From Labilithrix sp. (GTDB lineage: Bacteria; Myxococcota_A; Polyangia; Polyangiales; Polyangiaceae), in contig JAHBWC010000021.1 of the NCBI GenBank assembly GCA_019637225.1, positions 1 through 64,000 of the forward strand: a stretch of DNA of 64,000 nt, given 5' to 3'. Position 1 is the first letter of the stretch, and each line of letters opens with the position of its first letter. Below, one piece after another: positions 1 through 7,857 of this stretch. The position numbers and the translations under genes are program-made. The notes under the pieces are model-generated. The model saw only the letters and a program-made list of their open reading frames with translations. It did not search any database and was not told where the DNA came from.

Positions 1-486
1 GGCTGCGGCGGCGCGGGCGGCATGAGCGGCGGCGCGGGCGGCTCGAGCATCGCGCTCCTCGTCTTCGAGTCGGCGGTCGTCATCGACGCGTCGTCGCTCG
101 TCGCCAGGGACGCCGGCGCCGGCGGCAAGGGTGGAAAGGGCCAGAAGGCGCAGCGCGCCGCGGCGATCGCGGCGGCGCCGAGCAGCGCGGACGACGCCTG
201 CGCGGGTGGCGTCGGCGGCATCGGCGGAAGCGGCGGCGGAGGGGGCGGAGGCGCCGGCGGGCTCTCGGTCGGAGTGCTCTACAGCGGCACGGCGCCGATC
301 ATCGACGGAGTGAGCACCGAGGCGGCCGACACGCTCGGCGCAGCCACGCTCGGCGCCGCGGGCGCCGGCGGCGCGAACGGCGTCGGCGGCGAGGCCGCGA
401 ACGTCACGGCACCGGCGAGCGAGTCGGGCGCCGACGGAGAGCGAGGCGTCGACGGCGCGGCGAAGGCCGTCGTCGCCGTGCCCTGA
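1..486 (+). CDS. Gly-rich surface-type protein, 5' end missing
   Basis: The open frame runs from the window edge to a TGA at 484-486, so the true start lies upstream. The visible 161 residues are dominated by Gly, Ala and Ser in GG-x-GG blocks. In between is a conserved-looking strand segment, SSIALLVFESAVVIDASSL, followed by more Gly stretches and a short hydrophobic end (KAVVAVP). This is the layout of Gly-rich repeat proteins abundant in Myxococcota, usually secreted lipoproteins, but the signal peptide is outside the window. A second protein of the same style lies at 7981-9231. No enzymatic motif is visible. Function unknown; a cell-surface or extracellular role is inferred from composition only. 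Confidence 0.6.
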   Translation, partial: GCGGAGGMSGGAGGSSIALLVFESAVVIDASSLVARDAGAGGKGGKGQKAQRAAAIAAAPSSADDACAGGVGGIGGSGGGGGGGAGGLSVGVLYSGTAPIIDGVSTEAADTLGAATLGAAGAGGANGVGGEAANVTAPASESGADGERGVDGAAKAVVAVP

Positions 487-548
487 CGCGCACCGCGCGG
501 ATCGAGAGGCTCGCCGAGTCGTCCGCGGCTCGCGACGTCGCCGATCGA

Positions 549-1370
549 TCAGTCGAAGAGCCCGTTGGCCGTCGCGCGCTCGAACGCTCGGCGGAGCGCG
601 TCGTGCCCCGGCTCGAGTCCTTCGTGGAGCTCGTCACCGCCGAACACGGCGTGGAGGAGCGCGCGCGCCGTCGCGTCGGCGGCGACCTGTCGGAGCGCCT
701 CGACGAAGCGCTCGTACGAAGCCGGCGCGAGGTTGCGGCGTACCGCGATCACGTCGGTCGGGATCGAGCCGAAGACCGCGAGCACGCGAGCGTCGAGCTC
801 TTCGATGCCGGACCACCCGCCCTCGGTCGTCGCCTCGTCGCCCTCGGGCGATCGCGCGTACGTTCCGGCGACGTCGCAGTCCCCGCGGGCGAGCGCGAGC
901 AGCGCGTCGCGATGCGTCCCATGGAACGTCTCGCTCACGAACGCGCTCGTCGGATCGACGCCCGCGCGCGCGAGCTCGATCCGCGGCACGACGTATCCGG
1001 CGGCGCTCCACGGATCGACCCATCCGGCGCGCGTTCCTTTCAGGTCGGCGAGCGACGCGATGCGCTCGTCGTCTCGCCTCACGACGAGCGCCGCGGAGTA
1101 GCTCGTCCTCCCCGCGCGGACGACGCTCCCGATCGGCGTCACCGCCTCGGCGAGCCACGCGTACGCGACGGGCGGGAGCCACGCGACGTCGCTGCTGCCG
1201 TCGCGCACGCTCGCCGCGAGGCCCTGGTACGTGGTGGCCGTTCGGCGCTCGAGGTCGACGGCGGCGTGCGCGCGCATCCACGCCGCGAGCTCGTCGAAGG
1301 CGGCGACGACCGCGCCGTCGGGTGCGGCCACGAGGCCGAACGCGAGGCGCGTGGTTTCGACCGAGCTCAC
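549..1370 (-). CDS. PhnD-like phosphate/phosphonate ABC transporter substrate-binding protein
   Basis: The 273-residue protein matches the PhnD/periplasmic-binding-protein-like II family: an N-terminal strand TRLAFGLVAAP, the middle RTSYSAALVVRRDDERIASL-ADLKG block, the WVDPWSAAGYVVPR segment typical of the ligand pocket, and a C-terminal helical tail. Such proteins bind phosphonate, phosphite or related oxyanions. I chose the GTG at 1370 because homology begins immediately after it; an in-frame extension to 1811 would run into the divergent lipoprotein gene and has odd composition. From this start there is no signal peptide, so it may be cytoplasmic or a sensor-type stand-alone domain. No permease or ATPase gene is adjacent. 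The ligand is not predictable. Confidence 0.75.
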   Translation of the reverse strand: MSSVETTRLAFGLVAAPDGAVVAAFDELAAWMRAHAAVDLERRTATTYQGLAASVRDGSSDVAWLPPVAYAWLAEAVTPIGSVVRAGRTSYSAALVVRRDDERIASLADLKGTRAGWVDPWSAAGYVVPRIELARAGVDPTSAFVSETFHGTHRDALLALARGDCDVAGTYARSPEGDEATTEGGWSGIEELDARVLAVFGSIPTDVIAVRRNLAPASYERFVEALRQVAADATARALLHAVFGGDELHEGLEPGHDALRRAFERATANGLFD

Positions 1371-1674
1371 GCCCGCACTATGCCGGAATTCGCTGCGCGG
1401 GCGGGTTTCGATTCGGCGCGTCGTCGCCGCCGCTGCGGACGAGATCGCATGCGGACCGAGCGGACGATGTTTCGCCGTCACGAGATCATTATGCTCCCGT
1501 AAAAATGCGCGATTTGCACGGCGGGGATGACCCGATCCACCCGATGCCCCGCAGGCGACAGCGTCGTCGATCGACGGCGTGCGTGTACCCGCCGTCACGT
1601 CGGCGAATGGCGTGAGCCCCGCTCGATCCAGGCTCGGGTGCGTTTCGTGCAGTGCATCCGACGCGATGATCGGC
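1371..1674. other. Divergent gene-free interval
   Basis: About 300 bp separate the PhnD-like gene and the divergent lipoprotein gene. An AT-richer patch around 1485-1520 (ATTATGCTCC and a GTAAAAATG stretch) stands out from the GC-rich background and is the best place for promoters. I see no RNA gene, no clear hairpin and no repeat. Confidence 0.4.
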
Positions 1675-3066
1675 ATGAACCAGGTTGCTACCCGCACGTC
1701 GCGCGTCTCGCGCGTCGTGATGGGCCTCGCTTCGGTCGTGGGCGTCGTCCTCGTGGGCACCTCCGCGTGCACGAGCGAGCTCGAAGCCGGAGCCCCGAAC
1801 CCCGACGGCAAGGATCAGGGCGCAGAGTGCGTCGACGACGCCGAGTGCAAGTCGCTCCACTGCGCCGCGGGCAAGTGCAGCGCGGTCGTGGCGGGTGGCA
1901 ACCCGACGGACGGCATCAAGAACGGCGACGAGACCGACATCGACTGCGGCGGCGCCTCGGCGCCGAAGTGCAGCGACGGCAAGTCGTGCGAGGTCGCGCG
2001 CGACTGCGAGAGCGCCTCGTGCGTCCGCGGCACCTGCAAGGCGCCGGCGCCCGACGACGGGATCAAGAACGGCGACGAGACCGACATCGATTGCGGCGGT
2101 TCGAAGGCGCCCAAGTGCGCCGTCGACAAGGGGTGCAAGGCCGACGAAGACTGCGACAGCGACGCTTGCTCGTACGCGAAGAAGTGCGTCGAGTTCAAGA
2201 GCTGCACCGGGCACTTCGGCGGCGACACCTGCGGCGCGGGCGAGACCGGCGAGGCCGGCGCGAAGCACGAGAGCTGCTGCGCCACGGCGTCGAGCAACGG
2301 CAAGCGCATCGGCAAGTACCACGTCACCGCCGGCCGCATGCGCGCGTTCGTCGAGCGCTTCGGCGGCAACCTCCGGCAGTGGGCGGACACGAGCCCCGCC
2401 GGCTGGAACGACGCCTGGACGTCGATCCTCCCGACGTCGATGGACGACGCGCTCTTCATGCTCGGACCGAACGTGAAGCGCGGCTGCTCGATCAGCCAGC
2501 AAGGAAAGGGCGCGCGTTCGTACTGGCAGGCTCTCGCGGGCGAGACGAGCGACTTCTCGAAGGACGTCCTCGACGAAAAGGCCCTCAACTGCGTCCCGTG
2601 GCACCTGGCGCAGGCGCTCTGCGTGTTCGACGGCGGGCGGCTCACCACCCACGCCGAGAACCTCGCGCAGATCACGAACGACGGCACCACGACCTGGCCG
2701 TGGCAGTTCCAGGACAACACGCCCTACAGCGAGCGCGACCACCCGGCGGACGGACGGCTCGTGCACCGCTACAGCTACGCGACGCCCAACCCTCCCGCGG
2801 ACATGCGGAGGGACGGCGCCGGTCCGCTCGACCGCACCTTCTTCGTCGCGCCTCCCGGTCGTCGTCCGACGGGCGGCAACGCGATCGGCGTCCAGGACGC
2901 CGTCGGCAACCTGCTCACGTGGGCGAACGACGGCGTGCGCCGCTTCACGTACTCGATGTCGTGGGAGAACCACGAGAAGCAGAACACCCTCAGGACCTGG
3001 GCTCAGGACTCCCAGAACGAGGTCAACGGCTACTACGCGATCGGCGCTCGCTGCGTCTTCGAGTGA
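1675..3066 (+). CDS. Lipoprotein with DxDCGG Cys-rich repeats and formylglycine-enzyme-like (FGE/SUMF1) domain
   Basis: The 463-residue protein begins with a lipoprotein signal ending at Cys32 (LVGTSAC). Two Cys-rich repeats follow, each with NGDETDIDCGG, CSDGKSC-type spacing and a trailing Cys pair, a module common in secreted deltaproteobacterial and myxobacterial proteins. The C-terminal half looks like an FGE-sulfatase (SUMF1) fold: the early GKYHVTAGRMRAFV segment, WHLAQALCVFDGGRLTT, NAIGVQDAVGNLLTW, and the terminal GYYAIGARCVF. FGE-fold proteins often oxidise Cys or serve as non-catalytic binding modules; a myxobacterial surface lipoprotein of this kind is more likely a binding or structural protein. 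ATG 1675 was chosen; ATG 1666, three codons earlier, is equally possible. Confidence 0.75.
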   Translation: MNQVATRTSRVSRVVMGLASVVGVVLVGTSACTSELEAGAPNPDGKDQGAECVDDAECKSLHCAAGKCSAVVAGGNPTDGIKNGDETDIDCGGASAPKCSDGKSCEVARDCESASCVRGTCKAPAPDDGIKNGDETDIDCGGSKAPKCAVDKGCKADEDCDSDACSYAKKCVEFKSCTGHFGGDTCGAGETGEAGAKHESCCATASSNGKRIGKYHVTAGRMRAFVERFGGNLRQWADTSPAGWNDAWTSILPTSMDDALFMLGPNVKRGCSISQQGKGARSYWQALAGETSDFSKDVLDEKALNCVPWHLAQALCVFDGGRLTTHAENLAQITNDGTTTWPWQFQDNTPYSERDHPADGRLVHRYSYATPNPPADMRRDGAGPLDRTFFVAPPGRRPTGGNAIGVQDAVGNLLTWANDGVRRFTYSMSWENHEKQNTLRTWAQDSQNEVNGYYAIGARCVFE

Positions 3067-3170
3067 GCCTCGCGCGCGGGGGCCTCGAGGCGAGCCGGCG
3101 CGGGTCCGTGCGGTCGAGATCGCTCCGCCTCTTGTCTCGGAGGCCGGCTCGGGGGTAAGCGAGAGCGGCC

Positions 3171-4796
3171 GTGACCACCTTCCCCGAAGACCTGAGCCTC
3201 GCCCGCTACTTCCTCTTCGACCGCCTCGCCGAAGGGATGGGATCGCGAGCGGCCGTCCGCTTCGGCGACCGGAGCTGGACGTACGACGCCGTCGCCGACA
3301 AGACGCGGCGGATGACGGGCCTGCTCGCGGCGTCCGGCGTCCGGCGGGGCGAGCGCGTCCTCGTCATCCTGCCCGACGTGCCCCCGTTCGCCTGGACGTT
3401 CTTCGGGATCCTCGCCCGCGGCGCCGTCGTCGCGATGGGCAATCCGCTCGCGCCGGCAGACACGCTCGCGTACCTCGTCGGCTACACGCGCGCGACGGCG
3501 GTCGTCACCGTGCCCGCGGTCGCCGAGATCCTCCGCCCGCTCGTCGAGTCGGCGGAGAGCGAGGTGCAGGCGATGTTGGTCGTGCCCGACGCGCCGACGG
3601 GCAGCGATCCCGAGTCGCGCATCGCCGAGACGAAGTTCTCCGGCAAGGTGAAGGAGCTCGCGCCGCTGCTGGACGGCGCCGAGCCGATGGAGCCCGTGAA
3701 CGTACACCGCGACGAGCCGGCGATCTGGCTCTTCACGAGCGGCTCGACCGGCGAGCCGAAGGCGAACGTCCACACGAACCGCGACTTCGCGTTCAACACC
3801 GAGGTCTACGCGAAGCAGACCGTGGGCTACCGCAAGGACGACGTCACGATCAGCGTCCCGCGCCTCTTCTTCGGCTACGCGACGGGGACGAACCTGATGT
3901 TCCCGTTCGCCGTCGGCGCCACCGCGGGGCTCTTCAGCGAGCGCCCCACGCCCGAGAGCCTGGCGAACGCGATCGCGATGTACCGGCCGACGGTCGTCAC
4001 CAACGTACCGACGATGCTCGGCAAGCTCCTCGAGCACGACGACGCGCTCAAGAAGGAAGGCAAGCCGGGGCTCGACCTGTCCAGCATCCGCTTCTCGCTC
4101 TCGGCCGGCGAGGCGCTGCCCGAGCCGCTCCTCCGGCGATGGCTCGATCGCTTCGCGAGCGACGTCTACGACGGCATCGGCTCGGCGGAGATGTTCCACA
4201 TCTACGCGTCGAACCGGCCGGGCGACATCAAGCCCGGCTCGCTCGGCAAGGTGGTCGCCGGCTACGAGCTCCGCGTCATGCCCGAGGACGCCGAGGGCGC
4301 CGGCGCGAGCCCGTGCGCTCCCGGCGAGATCGGCGTGCTCTGGGTGAAGGGCGACAGCGTCAGCCAGGGCTACTGGCTCGATCGCGACAAGAGCTGGCGC
4401 ACGTTCCACGGTCACTGGTGCCGCACGGGCGACCTCTTCCACGTCGACGCCGAGGGGTACCTCTACTTCGCCGGTCGCGCCGACGATCTCCTCAAGGTGG
4501 GCGGGCAGTGGGTCGCGCCGCTCGAGGTCGAGGAGTGCCTCCTCGAGCACGCGGCCGTGGCGGCCGCCGCGGTGATCGGCGTCGAGGACGAGGGGCTCCT
4601 GAAGACGAAGGCGTTCATCGTCGCGCGTGCCGGCCACGCCGCCACGCCCGAGCTCGCGAGCGCCCTCCAGGAGCACGTGAAGACCTCGCTCGCGCGCTAC
4701 AAGTACCCGCGCGTCATCGAGTTCGTCGACGATCTCCCGAAGAACGATCGCGGCAAGGTCGACAAGAAGGCGCTCCGCGCCCGGAGCGGCGCCTGA
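3171..4796 (+). CDS. Benzoate-CoA ligase-family acyl-CoA synthetase
   Basis: This 541-residue AMP-forming synthetase activates an aromatic or aryl acid with ATP and CoA. The ATP-binding P-loop TSGSTGEPK is at about residues 189-197, the GIGSAEMFHIYASN segment corresponds to the A5 region, and the C-terminal GRADDLLKVGGQWVAPLEVE hinge and KNDRGKVDKK catalytic-lysine loop near residue 529 are intact. The VPRLFFGYATGTNLMFPF segment is characteristic of the benzoate-CoA ligase subfamily. The start is GTG 3171. The stop overlaps the next gene's ATG by one base (TGATG), so the two are translationally coupled. The substrate could be benzoate, a hydroxybenzoate or another aryl acid; nothing nearby encodes a ring-opening pathway. 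Confidence 0.85.
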   Translation: MTTFPEDLSLARYFLFDRLAEGMGSRAAVRFGDRSWTYDAVADKTRRMTGLLAASGVRRGERVLVILPDVPPFAWTFFGILARGAVVAMGNPLAPADTLAYLVGYTRATAVVTVPAVAEILRPLVESAESEVQAMLVVPDAPTGSDPESRIAETKFSGKVKELAPLLDGAEPMEPVNVHRDEPAIWLFTSGSTGEPKANVHTNRDFAFNTEVYAKQTVGYRKDDVTISVPRLFFGYATGTNLMFPFAVGATAGLFSERPTPESLANAIAMYRPTVVTNVPTMLGKLLEHDDALKKEGKPGLDLSSIRFSLSAGEALPEPLLRRWLDRFASDVYDGIGSAEMFHIYASNRPGDIKPGSLGKVVAGYELRVMPEDAEGAGASPCAPGEIGVLWVKGDSVSQGYWLDRDKSWRTFHGHWCRTGDLFHVDAEGYLYFAGRADDLLKVGGQWVAPLEVEECLLEHAAVAAAAVIGVEDEGLLKTKAFIVARAGHAATPELASALQEHVKTSLARYKYPRVIEFVDDLPKNDRGKVDKKALRARSGA

Positions 4797-5548
4797 TGGC
4801 GCGTCACCTCGCCGACCTCACGTACGAAGAGGTCGCGGAGATCGTCTCCGCCGGCGGCGCCGTCGCGATCGTCCCCGTCGGGAGCGTCGAGCCCCACGGC
4901 CCGCACCTGCCGCTCCACACCGACACGACCATCAGCGAGACGTGCGCCGCGCGCGCCGCGGACCGCCTGGGCGAAACCGGCGTCCCCGCGGTGATCGCGC
5001 CGAGCGTCCCGTACGGCGTGACCGAGTACGCGCGCGGCTTCGCGGGCGCGATCGGCGTCCCGGCGGCCGCCCTCACGGCGATGCTGCGCGCCGTCGCCGA
5101 GCGCCTCCTCGAGTGCGGCTTCGCCCACGTGAGCTTCGTGAACAACCACCTCGAGCCGGCGCACGACGCCGCCGTTCGCGCCGCCATCGACGGGCTGCCG
5201 GAGGGCGCGGCGTCGGTCGCGTGTCCGCTGACGCGCCGCTGGGGACGCACGCTCTCGGACGAGTTCAAGCGCGGCGACTGCCACGCCGGACGCTACGAGA
5301 CCTCGCTCGTCCTCGCCGCGGGTAAGCGCCTGCGCGGCGCGGTCGGCGAGCTGCCGCGGGTCGGCCTCAGCCTCAGCGACGCGATCAAGGCGGGCAAGGC
5401 GACCTTCGCCGAGATCGGCATGGACCGCGCGTACACCGGCGCGCCCGCCGAGGCGACGCGCGAAGAGGGCGACGAGCTCTACGAGCGCCTCGTCACCATG
5501 GTCGTCACCGAGATCGTCGAGGGCCTCGCGAAGCGCGCTCCGGCGTGA
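4796..5548 (+). CDS. Creatininase-family amidohydrolase, variant metal motif
   Basis: The 250-residue protein has the family metal-binding signature SVEPHGPHLPLHTDT (Glu32, His34, His37, Asp43) and a later DCHAGRYETS block, so it should be a metal-dependent hydrolase of creatininase fold. The usual NGHGGN loop reads NNHLEPAH here: the first Asn and the His are kept but the Gly-Gly-Asn is replaced. That marks it as a distinct subfamily whose substrate is unlikely to be creatinine. The ATG at 4796 shares one base with the ligase stop. Coupling to a CoA ligase suggests a role in modifying or hydrolysing an aryl-CoA pathway intermediate; that is inference. Confidence 0.8.
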   Translation: MARHLADLTYEEVAEIVSAGGAVAIVPVGSVEPHGPHLPLHTDTTISETCAARAADRLGETGVPAVIAPSVPYGVTEYARGFAGAIGVPAAALTAMLRAVAERLLECGFAHVSFVNNHLEPAHDAAVRAAIDGLPEGAASVACPLTRRWGRTLSDEFKRGDCHAGRYETSLVLAAGKRLRGAVGELPRVGLSLSDAIKAGKATFAEIGMDRAYTGAPAEATREEGDELYERLVTMVVTEIVEGLAKRAPA

Positions 5549-5578
5549 TCGCGTCCGGACAGCGTGCCGTCGTCCTCG

Positions 5579-5606
5579 CAGCGCGCCCGCCCGCAAGGGC
5601 GCGCTG
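5579..5606. terminator. GC-rich hairpin between convergent genes
   Basis: A perfect 10-bp inverted repeat (CAGCGCGCCC / GGGCGCGCTG) with an 8-nt loop lies 31 bp after the creatininase stop. There is no T-tract, so intrinsic termination is only plausible. It could serve transcripts from both sides because the next gene converges. Confidence 0.5.
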
Positions 5607-5617
5607 GCAGCGTGTCC

Positions 5618-5700
5618 CGCTCACGGGAGCGTCCCTGCCGTGAGCGTCCCGCGCACGGGAGCGTCCCGCTCACGGCAGCGTCCGGCTCACGGGAGCGTCC
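5618..5700. repeat. Five-unit 17-bp tandem array running into a coding 3' end
   Basis: Units at 5618-5634, 5635-5649 (15 bp), 5650-5666, 5667-5683 and 5684-5700 share the pattern CGCTCACGGGAGCGTCC with few changes. Most units carry a small self-complementary core (CGCTC-ACGG-GAGCG), so the array can form serial mini-hairpins. The last unit encodes the final residues and stop codon of the minus-strand beta-lactamase-like gene. Confidence 0.8.
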
Positions 5701-6973
5701 GGGCGAGCTCCATGAGCTTGTCGTTCATCGCGGCCATCGCGGCTTCTTGCGACGCCACGCCGGCCGTGTTGCTCGAGCCGTTCGACAGGAGCACGTAGCC
5801 CGAGCCCGTCGTCGGATCGACGAACATGTCCGTGCTCACGCCGCGGTCGCCGCCGTTGTGGCCGACGACGTCCGTGCCTCCCTTCGTCGCGAAGTACCAC
5901 ATCAGGCCCTGCGTCGACTCGACGGAGGGGACCTGCGCGGTCCGCATCGCCTCGACGCTGGCCTCGGAGAGAACCCGCTGCCCGCACTCACCATTCTTGG
6001 CGAACATGAGGAGGAAGCGCGCGAGCTGGACCGCGCTCGTGCGGAGCTGACCCGCGGGGTAGTCGGGGTAGCCGTAGTGTCCGACCGGCGTCGGCTGACT
6101 GCCTTCGTACGGCATCGCGATGTGCGTCGGGTCGAGATCGCGGAGAAACCACGACGCCTCGCTCATCCCGAGGGGATCGAAGATGGTCGCCTTCGAGTAG
6201 TCCTGGAGGTTCTTCTTGGAGATCGTCTCGACGAGAAGGCCGACGAGCGACGCGCCCGTGTTGGAGTACGCGTAGGTCGTCCCCGGCTTCGACCGTGACC
6301 AGCTGTCGCGCCGCGCGACGTAGCTCCGACCGAAGTCGAGCAGCGGGATCGGCGAGTCGCCCAAGGCGGGCTGCTCGGGCCCGGCCAGAGACCAGTAGTG
6401 GTCGCTGTCGATCAGGCTCGACGTGTGGGTGAGGAGCATCCGGTAGGTGATCGGGGTGCTCGCGAACGACGGGTGTCGAACCGAGAAGGGCAGACGCGCG
6501 CCGACGTCCTCGTCGAGCGACATGCCGTGCTTCTCGATCAGCTGCATCAGCGCGACCGCCGTGACGGCCTTCGACACGGAGGCGAGCATGAAGAGCGTGT
6601 CCGGCGTGACGGGCTTGTTCTCGGCGATGTTCGCGAGGCCGTAGCCCTTCGCCCACTTGATCTTCCCGCCGCCGATGATCGCGACCGAGAGGCCGGGGAC
6701 GTTCGCCGCCTTCATCTGCGCCGCGAAGAACGGATCCAGGGCCGTCGTGTCGACCTTCGCCGTGGCGCCGCCGCCGCACGCCGCGGCGCCAGGCGACCCA
6801 GGACCGTCTCCCGGTCCCTCGTCGTCCTCGTCGTCCTCGTCCTCCGGCGCGGGCTTCGCTCCGGCCCTGGGCTCTCTCTCCTGCTGAACGACGAGGGGCG
6901 CGGTGCAGGCGTTGAGGAGCCCCCCGCCGAGCAGCATCGCGAAGGAGAGGAGGAGCACGCGGGCCGTGGCCAT
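5687..6973 (-). CDS. Serine beta-lactamase-like hydrolase lipoprotein (class C/PBP4*-type)
   Basis: The 428-residue protein has a lipoprotein signal with Cys23 (LLNAC), then an acidic linker of Glu/Asp/Gly to about residue 60, then a beta-lactamase-fold serine hydrolase domain (Pfam Beta-lactamase type). The catalytic set is complete: SVSK at 132-135, YSN at 236-238, and HNG at 372-374. Such enzymes are usually esterases, D-aminopeptidases or peptidoglycan hydrolases rather than resistance enzymes. It should be anchored in the envelope facing the periplasm or outside. The start ATG at 6973 gives a proper signal peptide. The stop codon falls inside the tandem array ending at 5700. It is monocistronic by layout. 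Confidence 0.85.
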   Translation of the reverse strand: MATARVLLLSFAMLLGGGLLNACTAPLVVQQEREPRAGAKPAPEDEDDEDDEGPGDGPGSPGAAACGGGATAKVDTTALDPFFAAQMKAANVPGLSVAIIGGGKIKWAKGYGLANIAENKPVTPDTLFMLASVSKAVTAVALMQLIEKHGMSLDEDVGARLPFSVRHPSFASTPITYRMLLTHTSSLIDSDHYWSLAGPEQPALGDSPIPLLDFGRSYVARRDSWSRSKPGTTYAYSNTGASLVGLLVETISKKNLQDYSKATIFDPLGMSEASWFLRDLDPTHIAMPYEGSQPTPVGHYGYPDYPAGQLRTSAVQLARFLLMFAKNGECGQRVLSEASVEAMRTAQVPSVESTQGLMWYFATKGGTDVVGHNGGDRGVSTDMFVDPTTGSGYVLLSNGSSNTAGVASQEAAMAAMNDKLMELARTLP

Positions 6974-7376
6974 GCCTGACCTCGTTCAAGACGCGCGCCA
7001 CGGCGACGCGGAAGCATCCTCCGTCGGCGCGGCCGCCACGTCGCGTGCGCTTCGCCGCGATCCCGCGCGCTCGCCCTGGTTTCGAGGAGGTGCGCGCGCC
7101 GGAGCGCCGAAGGTGGTCAAACGCCCGACGATCGCCCCGCTCATGCCGTCCGATCGAGGGAGGTGCGCGGCTCGGACCTGCGCGCGATCCAGATCATGCG
7201 ACGGTCGCTCTACTCTAGGTGGAGCGAGCCGCGCCCCCGCCCCCGTCCGCGCCCCCGCCCCCGACCGCGCCCGCGACCCCGACCGCGACCCCGCCCCCGC
7301 CCTCGCCCTCGCCCTCGCCCTCGCCCTCGCCCTCGCCCGCACCCGCGACCCCGAAGGGCCGCGGGCGAGAGCCGCT
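6974..7376. other. Gene-free interval upstream of the serine hydrolase gene
   Basis: About 400 bp separate two minus-strand genes. It holds the low-complexity C-rich tract at 7231-7352. The part next to 6973 must contain the promoter of the hydrolase gene but I recognise no clear -35/-10 pair. No convincing ORF is present; frames across the tract give only Arg-Pro or Arg-Gly repeats. Confidence 0.5.
7231..7352. repeat. C-rich hexanucleotide tract with G-quadruplex potential on the minus strand
   Basis: The tract alternates CGCCCC and CGCCCT; about six consecutive CGCCCT units occupy roughly 7299-7338. On the minus strand it reads GGGCGA repeated, meeting the G3-N3-G3 quadruplex pattern many times over. 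It lies between two minus-strand genes, on the sense side for the hydrolase gene. Confidence 0.8.
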
Positions 7377-7733
7377 TCAGCGGATGAAGCCCGTAAGGAG
7401 GGCGACGACGCGGTTGCCGACGACGACGCACCGCTCCGCCGCTTGTTGCGTGGTGTCGCCGGCGTGCGCGGCGATCTCGACGGCGGCGACCGCTTCGACG
7501 GCTTCTCCACGCGCGATGGCGAAGACGCGCGCCTTGTCCGCACGCGAGACGCGCCCGGCGCCTTCCGCGCAGTTGAGGCATGCGCCCTTTGCGGCACGCA
7601 GTGCCTCATCTCTCAGCTTGGCATCTCGGATGTTCGCCGCCTTCACGGCGAGGAGGAGCTCGACGGCGACGCCGTATGCCACGAGCTTGTGGTGAGGGAG
7701 CAGCGGAGCGCGAGGCTTGGTTTGGTCGGTCAT
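7377..7733 (-). CDS. Four-helix-bundle protein (23S rRNA intervening-sequence type)
   Basis: The 118-residue protein is all-helical with the pattern of the four-helix-bundle/IVP family: an N-terminal HHKLVAYGVAVELLLAV helix, the LRDEALRAAKGACLNCAEGAGR segment (family members usually have R-A..SI..NIAEG), RVFAIARGEAVEAVAAVEIA, and a final VVVGNRVVALLTGFI helix. These small proteins occur in rRNA intervening sequences and widely as stand-alone genes of unknown function. I chose ATG 7733, which has a G-run just upstream; ATG 7742 is an alternative. The gene start and its 5' flank lie in the left arm of the inverted repeat 7708-7857. Confidence 0.75.
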   Translation of the reverse strand: MTDQTKPRAPLLPHHKLVAYGVAVELLLAVKAANIRDAKLRDEALRAAKGACLNCAEGAGRVSRADKARVFAIARGEAVEAVAAVEIAAHAGDTTQQAAERCVVVGNRVVALLTGFIR

Positions 7734-7857
7734 GCCCCCCATCGCGCAGGAGTCGTGACAGCGCCACCGCGATCACTCTCATGCCTTGCGATCACGCGCC
7801 CGGCGCTGGCGCGACTCCTGCGCGTCTCGGCATGACCGACCAATCCAAGCCTCGCGC
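7708..7857. repeat. Imperfect inverted repeat duplicating a gene start
   Basis: The left arm 7708-7765 and right arm 7802-7857 are inverted copies with a 36-bp spacer. The outer 29 bp match at all but one position; an inner block of about 19 bp matches at all but two; a short gap lies between. Each arm carries an ATG and the first codons of the four-helix-bundle protein (MTDQxKPRA) pointing away from the centre. The plus-strand copy diverges after nine residues and hits a stop at about 7903, so it is a fragment. Confidence 0.8.

Noticed and set aside
549-1811. Longer PhnD-like protein starting at 1811
   Set aside because: The extension overlaps the divergent lipoprotein gene and has no conserved content; similarity starts at GTG 1370.
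5618-5700. 17-bp array considered as CRISPR or attachment site
   Set aside because: No spacers, no cas genes, no integrase, and units are contiguous; treated as a plain tandem repeat.
7163-7387. Plus-strand frame of Arg-Pro repeats
   Set aside because: Pure consequence of the C-rich hexanucleotide tract; no start site or conserved region.
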